Origin: Nemophila menziesii
Lineage: Eukaryota; Streptophyta; Magnoliopsida; Boraginales; Hydrophyllaceae
Reading direction: 5' to 3'
Assembly: GCA_029959085.1 (NCBI GenBank)
Contig: JARWIR010000013.1
Span: 10,169,186-10,233,185, forward strand
Length of the DNA stretch: 64,000 bases
The translations under genes and the position numbers were made by a program. Shown piece after piece: positions 59,101-64,000 of this stretch. Numbering within the stretch: the stretch's first letter is position 1; every line of letters begins with the position of its first letter. The notes under the pieces were generated by a model, which had not been told where the DNA came from, did no database searches, and was given only the letters and a program-made list of their open reading frames with translations.

Positions 59101-60952
59101 AAAAGATTTTAAAAATGAGGGTAAAAGAGGAAAGAAGTCATTTAATTTGTATTGAAACTTGAAATATGACATATATTGTAGAATAAATTATCTTGGCTAA
59201 AGATTCAATTATTAAGGAATGGAGAAAGTATTCCGTAGCATTGGCTATACATTTTCTTTTCCTTTTTTGTGCCGACTATTTTGTGACTATATATTTTGTG
59301 CTTAGTTAATAATCCTATACTCAGAAGGTCTACATCTTAAAGAAAGAGTTTTTGAAACTTTTTAGTTTATTTTTGTTTCAAAAGATTCAACTATATTTTT
59401 TCTTTGACAGAGATTCAATGGCTATTATATATTTTAATAGGCGGTGTATTTTTCTAATGGATTAAGCATATTTTTAACGAATTACATATATTTCAGAGTA
59501 TTTTAAAAAAAAAAAAAATTGAATATTAAAAGAGAATTTAATTAAATGGTTGTTGATATATTAACAAACTTTTAAAATTTGGAGATGGATCATATATCCC
59601 TATCTGAAAAGTTTACATGTAAAAAAAGAAAATTTAATGGTGAAACAAAATATTAACTTATCTTACCTAACAAAATAATATATTAACCTATTCGATTTGT
59701 TGAAGGAATTTATGATCGAATCTTTTGAATTTCTTTCTTTTTTTTCGATGTATGGGTGTCCGGGCCAGCTTACGCGCACCACGACTAATTCCATAGGAAA
59801 TATACACGCCTCCTCATGCATACTCCCACTTAATCAGAACTAGAACCCTGTACCTCCTAGCTGAGAGACAAGGTCCTGGCCGCTGAGCTAGTCCCAGTGG
59901 TTTTGAATTTCTTTCTCTGCTTTGAGGAATAGAGGTGTTTGATAATTTGTGATCGGGTTGTATTTTATAAATTTATCCAAAAAAAAAATTAAATTTGTTG
60001 CTCGTATTTTGGGTAAAAAATCTAATAAATCTACTTAAAAAAGAAATTTATAATTTTGATTTTCTTATCATGAAAAATATCACGGTAGTCCTCCTAGAGT
60101 GTTCTACTCAAGGGCGGAGCTAGCTTGGTATTAGGGTAGTCGACGGTTCTCTGATTTTTTCTAAAAAAAAATTACTAAAATAATAATTATAAATAATAAA
60201 CTCTGTAAATTTTTTAAATATCTTCATTTAATCCTTTTTAATTCTTAAAATTTATTTTATTAAACTTTTAATTATTTTATTCATAAGATATTTTTGTTTT
60301 TTTACAACAAAATATATTTTATTTTGTATAGAAAAATGAATTTATAGGATAAATAGTTAAAAAATTTAATATGGAAACTTATATTACAATTTTTACAATA
60401 TAGGGACCTATAGTGCAATTTCGCATAGTATATATAAAGACCTATTTCGTAATTTTTGCTTAATATTTAGATTTTATAGTAAAAATACGGTAGAAATGAT
60501 TAACACCCTCGAAGCCTCTCGTTTCCCCTTAACTAAATTTCCTGGCTCTACCCCAAGTTCTATTTACTAAAGTAAGTATTAACCTTACTACCATGCAATC
60601 TATGACCCATAATCTATTTGCTTGTAAGTCTGTTGCGTTCAATTCCCTTCGAATTCTTTTCAAGTTACCATCTTAACTATATATGGCTTTGATGTTACTC
60701 GTAGCAGCACATAAAGAAAGCGTTCAAAATGAAGAAATTTCCCAAGGTAACACCTCAGTTGCATCAAACATATCAAACGTGAATAACTGGAGGGTAACAG
60801 TTGATAATACAAGAGTAGGTGAGCTTGATTCAATTGCAGTTACAACACCCACAAATATGGCAGGTGATTTTTCCCTATCTCTCGGACTAAAATCATCCGA
60901 CAATATACCAAGGAACAACCATATATCATTCAATGATTTTAGAGCCTATTAA
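37814..60952 (+). CDS. BEL1-like homeodomain (TALE) transcription factor, complete, six coding exons
   Basis: Joined exons 37,814-38,137, 38,696-39,343, 40,553-40,938, 44,988-45,048, 58,590-58,920 and 60,708-60,952 give 664 codons plus TAA, all junctions in frame. The nuclear DNA-binding protein has a ZIBEL-like [10 protein letters not shown] near residues 177-186, a SKY region ([20 protein letters not shown]) at 248-267, a BELL domain from about 305 to 385, a TALE homeodomain from about 428 to 490 with the PYP loop at 453-455 and WFINAR in helix 3, and a second ZIBEL motif ([10 protein letters not shown]) at 636-645. BELL proteins pair with KNOX partners to control meristem, organ and ovule development. 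An alternative in-frame start is ATG 37,832. I do not assign the paralogue. No stop or frameshift is seen. Confidence 0.94.
38696..39343 (+). CDS. BEL1-like gene, coding exon 2 (SKY and first half of BELL domain)
   Basis: Encodes residues 109-324. The acceptor is TTTTATGCAG ending at 38,695, in phase 0 with exon 1. The exon carries a serine-rich stretch, the N-terminal ZIBEL-like motif, the SKY region and the opening of the BELL domain ([14 protein letters not shown]). It must end after ...CTTGATGAG at 39,343, because BELL proteins continue LDEVD.RY, found only at 40,553. The next bases are GCAAGA, a GC-type donor. Reading on instead gives ARKPLLTL and a stop. Confidence 0.88.
39344..40552 (+). 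other. Intron 2, apparent GC-AG intron
   Basis: The 5' end GAG/GCAAGA and 3' end CCAGCAG/ATAGATGG join in phase 0 to restore [16 protein letters not shown], the family sequence. GC donors of this form (AG/GCAAG) are the accepted non-canonical class handled by the normal spliceosome. No GT within the neighbouring bases preserves the frame and protein match. Confidence 0.8.
40553..40938 (+). CDS. BEL1-like gene, coding exon 3 (BELL domain and homeodomain helix 1)
   Basis: Encodes residues 325-452 and two bases of codon 453. It contains the rest of the BELL domain ([20 protein letters not shown]) and the start of the homeodomain ([20 protein letters not shown]). It ends EHFLH plus CC. The donor is CACCC/GTATGT at 40,938/40,939 (phase 2). 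Translation beyond this point ([12 protein letters not shown]) is intron. Confidence 0.93.
41479..42072. mobile_element. Non-autonomous hAT element, copy 2 (594 bp)
   Basis: It is the inverse-oriented relative of 3,691-4,281. Termini are TAGGGATGGCAACGG and CCATTGCCATCCCTA. A perfect 8-bp target duplication ATTGAACG is at 41,471-41,478 and 42,073-42,080. The subterminal GGATCGGATATCC motifs are kept at both ends and the interior is non-coding. Confidence 0.94.
42085..42302. repeat. Degenerate MITE-like repeat, copy 2
   Basis: Contains AACACTAGATATGTAATTATT and ATCACTGATTTTAGATATTA, matching the block at about 1,640-1,690. Ends resemble AAAATAATCACTTTAAGTG and its approximate inverse. Confidence 0.5.
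42616..42898. mobile_element. hAT-type MITE (283 bp)
   Basis: The termini CAGGGCCGGTC and GACCGTCCCTG are inverted, with CCAAGG...CTTGGG subterminal pairs. The flanking 8-mers GATTTATA (42,608-42,615) and CATTTATA (42,899-42,906) agree at seven of eight positions, consistent with an 8-bp hAT target duplication. The frame at 42,585-42,782 is a chance ORF across its left half. Confidence 0.8.
43060..44459. repeat. Tandem duplication of a ~695-bp unit with a G-rich tract
   Basis: Unit 1 (about 43,060-43,757) and unit 2 (about 43,758-44,459) align along their whole length. Matching anchors are offset by 691 bp at the start (TGTGTTTACTATTCTATCG) and 700 bp at the end (AAAACCTTAGTAAAAAT). Each contains a G-run block of about 20-25 bp ahead of GAGGTTGGGAGGACTAAGGG. 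Divergence is low, mainly single-base changes and indels in the G-run. Confidence 0.92.
44893..44922. repeat. TA/GA microsatellite
   Basis: A (TA)n run is followed directly by (GA)n, a typical length-variable locus in the intron upstream of exon 4. Confidence 0.85.
44988..45048 (+). CDS. BEL1-like gene, coding exon 4 (61-bp exon)
   Basis: Completes codon 453 and encodes residues 454-473 ([20 protein letters not shown]), the TALE loop extension and helix 2 of the homeodomain. The acceptor is GGTTGCAG and the donor CAG/GTACGC (phase 0). A 61-bp exon at this place is a recognised feature of BEL1-like genes. The longer frame 44,956-45,219 is simply read-through into both introns. Confidence 0.93.
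45940..46085. repeat. Short irregular CTGAGTA repeat
   Basis: TGAGTAT or TGAGTAC recurs at about 10-25-bp spacing (CACTGAGTATTAGAAATTTC, TATGAGTATCGAAAAACTTC, TCTGAGTATAAAAAGATA and so on). It lies in intron 4. Confidence 0.55.
46200..47000. other. Moderately GC-balanced unclassified block in intron 4
   Basis: This part has more balanced composition than its surroundings and repeats TTCGCAAG(C/A)TTTGAACGGAT at 46,418 and 46,455. Small frames exist on both strands (46,412-46,631, 46,767-46,967), but none shows a known domain. It may be part of an unidentified transposon. Confidence 0.35.
47655..48090. repeat. CCTAGGCG-bordered interspersed repeat, copy 1
   Basis: Both ends are rich in GCGCCTAGG and GCCTAGGCGG, while the centre is AT-rich. 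The left part (AGCGCCTAGGTGGGATTAC) is matched by copy 2 at about 52,672 (AACGCCTAGGTGGGATTAC). Inverted end motifs suggest a non-autonomous DNA transposon. The flanking AGATCT pairs are palindromic and so do not prove a target duplication. Confidence 0.6.
48253..49767 (+). mobile_element. Putative solo LTR, copy 2 (1,515 bp)
   Basis: It starts TGGTGTCGCCTAGGGTGTTA and ends GGAGACATCA. Flanking 5-mers are TCTAT and TATAT (four of five match). It is the plus-orientation relative of 13,593-15,123, sharing CTGCAAGTATTACAGGACGT and GATTCGTTCTCAGGGACTTA, and the GATGTCTC...GAGACATC hairpin at its 3' end. There is no coding capacity. Confidence 0.75.
49790..51245 (-). mobile_element. LINE fragment (third subfamily)
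   Basis: The minus frame at 51,024-51,245 reads [20 protein letters not shown] followed by a [15 protein letters not shown] segment, the catalytic region and next block of plant LINE reverse transcriptase with both aspartates kept (F-V-D-D). Farther left, in broken frames near 50,180-50,060, a [10 protein letters not shown]...FGT stretch resembles zf-RVT. Everything upstream of the catalytic box is missing, so it is strongly 5'-truncated. Confidence 0.75.
51246..52640. other. Intron 4 stretch without recognised features
   Basis: AT-rich DNA with a mildly repeat-like composition around 51,700-52,600. The minus frame 52,031-52,222 has no domain. A TA/TG microsatellite lies just beyond, at 52,735-52,761. 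Confidence 0.4.
52640..53395. repeat. CCTAGGCG-bordered interspersed repeat, copy 2
   Basis: Ends carry GTGCCTAGGCGTTCGAC (left) and GGGCCTAGGCGATCACC plus CGCGCCTAGGTGG (right), around an AT-rich middle. It resembles 47,655-48,090 at the ends, while the middles differ. Confidence 0.55.
53957..55510 (+). mobile_element. Putative solo LTR, diverged subfamily (1,554 bp)
   Basis: It starts TGGTGGGTCTTAGGGTGTTA and ends GTAGACATCA, with a perfect 5-bp direct repeat GTAAG at 53,952-53,956 and 55,511-55,515. The layout follows the 48,253 copy: a short leader, then CGCAAGTGTACGG in place of CTGCAAGTATTACAGG, then CGTTCTCAGGGAC, and a 3' GATGTCTCC/TAGACATC hairpin. Most of the interior differs, so it is a separate subfamily. 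Confidence 0.75.
55516..57020. other. Intron 4 stretch, unclassified
   Basis: The minus frame 56,075-56,419 (114 codons) shows no known domain and overlaps a (TA)n run near 56,347. The sequence has the uneven composition of old retroelement DNA, but no motif supports a family. Confidence 0.35.
57024..57290. repeat. Degenerate minisatellite, ~45-56-bp units
   Basis: Units beginning TATGACCTA(A/G)AGGTTCATG or close variants start near 57,026, 57,069, 57,113, 57,169, 57,214 and 57,259. Several continue with GCGAACG(A/T)ATC. The spacing is 43-56 bp. Confidence 0.75.
57789..58132. mobile_element. Tourist-like MITE, family B copy 2
   Basis: The termini GGGGGTGTTTATACTTAATG and ACTTTAAAAAACAACACC are flanked by TTA at 57,786-57,788 and 58,133-58,135. 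It shares CTTAATGAG..TTAATCTGGTTC with the copy at 63,244-63,477 in inverse orientation. Confidence 0.8.
58255..58499. mobile_element. Stowaway MITE close to exon 5
   Basis: The termini CTTTTTCCGTCTATTTTTAT and ATAAAAATGAAAGGAGGGAG are inverted and flanked by TA at 58,253-58,254 and 58,500-58,501. It ends 90 bp before the exon 5 acceptor. Confidence 0.85.
58590..58920 (+). CDS. BEL1-like gene, coding exon 5 (homeodomain helix 3 and C-terminal region)
   Basis: Encodes residues 474-583 and one base of codon 584. It starts [20 protein letters not shown], the recognition helix with the invariant W-F-I-N-A-R, followed by a charged and serine/threonine-rich tail. The acceptor is TTTGCTGCAG at 58,589. 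The donor is CAAG/GTAAAA at 58,920/58,921 (phase 1). The upstream ATG at 58,518 lies in the intron and is not a start. Confidence 0.93.
58979..59228. mobile_element. Stowaway MITE in intron 5
   Basis: The inverted termini CTCCCTCCATTCCTTAATAA and the inverse of CTTTCTCCATTCCTTAATAA are flanked by TA at 58,977-58,978 and 59,229-59,230. Length is 250 bp. Confidence 0.9.
59739..59900 (-). mobile_element. tRNA-derived SINE, complete copy with target duplication
   Basis: On the minus strand it begins CCACTGGGACTAGCTCAGCG, which contains box A, then box B GGTTCTAGTTC, the shared GGAGGCGTGTATATTTCC and GTAAGCTGGCCCGGACACCC body, and a short A-tail. A perfect 16-bp direct repeat TTTTGAATTTCTTTCT flanks it at 59,723-59,738 and 59,901-59,916, as expected for target-primed insertion. 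Confidence 0.92.
60708..60952 (+). CDS. BEL1-like gene, coding exon 6 (C-terminus)
   Basis: Completes codon 584 and encodes residues 585-664, ending NDFRAY and TAA at 60,950-60,952. It contains [10 protein letters not shown], the C-terminal ZIBEL motif seen in many BEL1-like proteins. The acceptor CTCGTAGCAG/CACATAAAG keeps the phase of exon 5. Translation upstream of 60,708 in this frame is intron. Confidence 0.9.
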
Positions 60953-61414
60953 GATTCATCACTACTTATTTTGATGTATATATAGTAGTACATACTATAA
61001 TATATTAATGTATTATGTATCCTAGAAAATATAAGTATTTCAATTATTAATATTATCACTTCGGTACTTACGCGTGTATATATATATATTGAAAACCAAA
61101 TGTTAGTGTGGACGTGTTTCAAACGATAAGTGACAATTTTATTTTAGCATATATTGCCATAGTTTTTTTCCCCTATTATTCATCTTGTGTCTAATTATTT
61201 AAAATTTTATGTTGCAACCATTTGTATATAAAATTAATTCAATCAATGTACCCAATATATAATTATATATGACATCGATAACGAGTAAAATCTGAATTCT
61301 GAAACCAAAAAACTACTAAAGAATTTGTCTTTTTTAAGCATTGGAATAAACAGTAGATCGATTATGGTGATTAGTGGAGAGCACGGGTCAGTTTTATCGG
61401 ATTTGAGGTTAGGG
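60953..61414. other. 3' flank of the BEL1-like gene
   Basis: AT-rich, presumably including the 3'UTR. No exact AATAAA could be tied to a cleavage site. No other gene is seen. Confidence 0.4.
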
Positions 61415-61423
61415 TAAACTAAG

Positions 61424-61702
61424 GAGTTTTTTTTTATTTTAACGTTTTTTAATAAATAATTGGCAATTCGGCAAAGAAATAAAAGTAATTAACGTTTTGG
61501 CACAAGGACGGTCATTCAACCACCGCCCAAAGAGTAAAATATAAGGGTGGTCATTCAATCACCGCCCTTAACAGAAATACAATTTTAAGTAAAGGTGGTG
61601 ATCGGGATACCGTCCTTATGCCAAATCCACAATTCTTTTTTTTTTTCCCACACCAAATCCCCAATTACTTATAAAAAAACCGTTAACCTTTAAAAAAAAC
61701 TC
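61424..61702. mobile_element. MULE-type MITE (279 bp) with 9-bp target duplication
   Basis: The inverted termini GAGTTTTTTTTTATTTTAAC and the inverse of GAGTTTTTTTTAAAGGTTAAC extend about 45 bp into CCAATTA(T/C)TTAT. A perfect 9-bp repeat TAAACTAAG is at 61,415-61,423 and 61,703-61,711. Nine-base duplications are characteristic of Mutator-like elements. The interior holds three related GGACGGTCATTCAACCACCG-like segments. Confidence 0.88.
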
Positions 61703-61711
61703 TAAACTAAG

Positions 61712-62297
61712 GGTAATATATTTCGGTTTAAAGTATTTTTAAGGTAAACCAAGAGTAATGTAAAAAAAAGTTTACCCTCAGGTTAATTGGGGTTACCCTT
61801 CGGTTACCTTTGGTTTACCCCTGTTAGTCAACATAAGTCGAATTTTTTTTAACGCATAAAAAAGTTAAATAGATGACAAAATTTGAAAAAAATGATATCA
61901 TTATACTTCTAAAGATCAAAGTACAATTTTGACATTACAAACCAAGAATTCGTGAATCGGATACTTCGAAATACGTTATGCATGTTTGGAATATCAGAGA
62001 TAACAAATGAAATGACTTCTCGGATATGCATGTTTTGTATTTTTTCGTTACACGGTTTTTCGGTTTGGGTAACCCCAACCCAGTAGCTTGGGTAATATAT
62101 AGGTGAAATACATGGACCCGAAAAATCATAAGGTAACCCAATTTGTAAGATTGGCTCAGGTAAAATTAACATATGTTTTGGGCCGGTTTGGTTTAACTTA
62201 ACACGGTTTTTCGATTTTGTTAAAATTCTGCTCTGCCCTAATGCTGATGTAGGTGAAGATCATAATCATTACAAAGCAATACAATATAGATATTGTG
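61712..62297. other. Intergenic stretch rich in GGTTTACC/GGTAACC words
   Basis: At 61,735-61,830 GGTAAAC, GTTTACC and GGTTACC alternate on both strands at 10-25-bp spacing, and at 62,050-62,165 GGGTAACC and GGTAACCC recur. The overlapping minus frames at 61,909-62,172 have no domain. This may be a further unrecognised repeat. Confidence 0.4.
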
Positions 62298-63119
62298 CAC
62301 TACTACGTGTGAAGCGTAATGACCGTAATTACATTCGTTAGAGATATTAAAACCGGACGCCAAATTTGTTAACGTCCGTTGGTGATCGCCAAATCGTAGT
62401 CGTTAAAGACAGGTCGTTAGAAGTATTCTCTAGCGATCACCTTCTGTCTCCACCGACCACCACCCTCTAGTGATCACTGTAAATATCGCCAGTGATTAAA
62501 TTGAGTAGTGTTCGCTTTTGATCTCTAGTGATTAAATTAAGCAGAACCCGTTAACCTTTGGAGACTACCGAACGGTCGCCAGATGTCTCCCATCAATAGA
62601 GACTGATTATGGTCGCTAGAGGTAGTATTCCAATTATGTCGAAAATGTTTGCCAAACTAATGGGAACTTATAGGGTAACAATTTAAAGACTATTATTTGA
62701 TCGGAGTAGACCTATCCAATTGAGTAATAGACTTTATACACTTTTCACGCAATCCCCCATGTCTCTACCAAATAGTTCCTATAAATTTGGACAATTACCT
62801 TATATTAGGTAAAAGCTTAATAATTTAAATTAAACCATCCAAAAAAACACATTGAAGTAAATATGTAACGCAATACAGTTATACAATTATCATATCTAAT
62901 TTGAACCAAGCAGTAAGTCCCTGACATCTGATGAGGTGCTCTCTAAACCAAAAGTCAACAAGCATGCGACGATGACCTACATATTGCATATATATCTGCT
63001 ATGACAAACAACTCGAAGCTTATTCTTTTGAAAATTCCTGGCTTTCATTTGGCGACTAGAAAGGGTGTTACTATCATGACACAAAATGTAGTGAACTTCA
63101 AGTTTGTATCCATCCCTAC
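62298..63119. mobile_element. CACTA element terminus and subterminal repeats
   Basis: CACTACTACGTGTG at 62,298 is a CACTA-type terminus. It is followed to about 62,640 by short repeats on both strands (TCTAGCGATCACC, CTCTAGTGATCACTG, CAGTGATTAAATTGAG, GGTCGCTAGAGG), typical of the subterminal region. They are of the same style as, but different from, the repeats of the 28.4-33.3 kb element. No transposase is present and the other end is not in view; the DNA from about 62,640 to 63,119 is unclassified. Confidence 0.65.
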
Positions 63120-64000
63120 TAGTGTCTCCTAAGGTGTGATAAAAATATGATAGATAAACGCTGAAAACAATGAACTAAAACACCCTAGACAAGCACGATA
63201 CTGCAAGTATTACAGGACGTATGCAAGTTATAATGATAAGTTAGGTTTCGTTTGTTTTTTTAAGTAATAAGTGCTGAATGCTGAATGAACAACTGAATAA
63301 GGCTTATTCTGTTAAGAGGCAGTGTCTGAATGATTCAGACTTAGTTTGAAATCTTAATGAAACAGACCCATTAAGAGACGTTCAGATCTGAATTGGCCAG
63401 GATAAACAAACAGTCTTATTGATCCAGTGTCTTAATGAACCAGATTAAGACCTCATTAAGTGCAAACAAACACCCCCTTAGATTCGTTCTCAGGGACTTA
63501 GTGTGTTATACGTTATGAGCAAATAGTACGAATAAAAAGTAATTAATTAAAAGTCGGAAAATAAAGATGCTTGATTGAGAGAATATTAATTAAACTAATG
63601 AAAATAAAAGACTTATAAATATAAGATGAGAAGTATAGCTTAGGTTTTGCTAGTATGCACTAATCCTTCTAATTCTTTCTATCAAATTCTAGTTAGTAAG
63701 GGAGATAATTAGCTCTTAAATACTTAGTCGGGATTCTAAATTCCCTCTCCTATACCTTGAGAGCGACTAAGGGGGCTATCGACACACCACGAGGCTGTTT
63801 AAAATAGGTTTATCAAGCGCTACCAAGTTCCTAAGCAAACAATTCCAAACATGGTGATAGTGGTTAAAATATACCCTAATGACTATCTAGCTAGAATTAG
63901 TGTTGTCAAGACCAATATCGGATACTAGACGTTATGTGGTGTTTCAATAATTAGATACCCAGCTAAGTTGATCATCTAACTACTATTAAGGTAATCCTAT
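63120..64000 (+). mobile_element. Putative LTR, copy 4 (runs off the window)
   Basis: It starts TAGTGTCTCCTAAGGTGTGA and contains CTGCAAGTATTACAGGACGT, then, after a nested MITE, GATTCGTTCTCAGGGACTTA. It aligns with 48,253-49,767 to the end of the window. Whether it is solo or belongs to a full element cannot be seen. Confidence 0.75.
63244..63477. mobile_element. Tourist-like MITE nested in LTR copy 4
   Basis: Termini GGTTTCGTTTGTTTTTTTAA and GTGCAAACAAACACCCCC are flanked by TTA at 63,241-63,243 and 63,478-63,480. Removing the element and one TTA restores GATAAGTTAGATTCGTTCTC, exactly as in the uninterrupted copy at 48,253. Confidence 0.9.

Larger units (their letters stand above)
58921..60707 (+). 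other. Intron 5 (about 1.8 kb)
   Basis: Runs from GTAAAA to CTCGTAGCAG. It holds a Stowaway (58,979-59,228) starting 58 bp after the donor and a SINE (59,739-59,900). The rest is AT-rich. Confidence 0.88.

Noticed and set aside
1..64000. A previously undescribed multi-gene system
   Set aside because: Apart from two host genes and a tRNA, the content is recognisable as transposon relics or simple repeats. Nothing suggests a set of cooperating unknown genes.

Overview
This is AT-rich nuclear DNA from a dicot plant. The evidence is spliced genes with GT-AG introns, a nuclear-type tRNA-Leu, and a dense layer of plant transposons: copia, L1-type LINEs, CACTA, hAT, Tourist, Stowaway, MULE-type MITEs and tRNA-derived SINEs. 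I cannot name the species. There is no operon, CRISPR array or microbial system, and almost all long open frames outside the main gene are transposon relics or antisense shadows.

Layout. 1-77 (minus) is the first coding exon of a gene running off the left edge; its twelve residues match the start of DA1/DAR-type ubiquitin-receptor proteases. A 5'UTR intron and a non-coding exon follow to its right. 1.4-10.2 kb holds a decayed Ty1/copia element split by a 591-bp hAT element, a ~200-bp tandem repeat, and the tail of a hAT transposase. 10.4 kb carries tRNA-Leu(AAG). 11.5-18.7 kb has a SINE, a 5'-truncated LINE cut in two by a putative 1.5-kb solo LTR, and nested Tourist-like MITEs. 19.3-21.1 kb has tandem repeats, a GC-rich island and a 34-bp perfect palindrome. 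22.0-27.1 kb is a second LINE. 28.4-33.3 kb is a degenerate CACTA element. 33.3-37.3 kb is the AT-rich 5' flank of the main gene.

The one complete gene is a BEL1-like (TALE class) homeodomain transcription factor on the plus strand. Six coding exons lie between 37,814 and 60,952 and join in frame into a 664-residue protein with SKY and BELL domains, a complete TALE homeodomain with the PYP loop, and two ZIBEL-like motifs. It has a 5'UTR intron, one apparent GC-AG intron, a 61-bp exon, and a 13.5-kb intron inside the homeodomain that has absorbed LTRs, a LINE fragment and MITEs. Its reading frame shows no damage.

61.0-64.0 kb has a MULE-type MITE with a perfect 9-bp target duplication, a CACTA terminus and a fourth LTR copy carrying a nested Tourist MITE. 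The most useful observations are the exact target-site duplications, which allow the insertions to be dated relative to each other, and the unusual gene structure of the homeobox gene.
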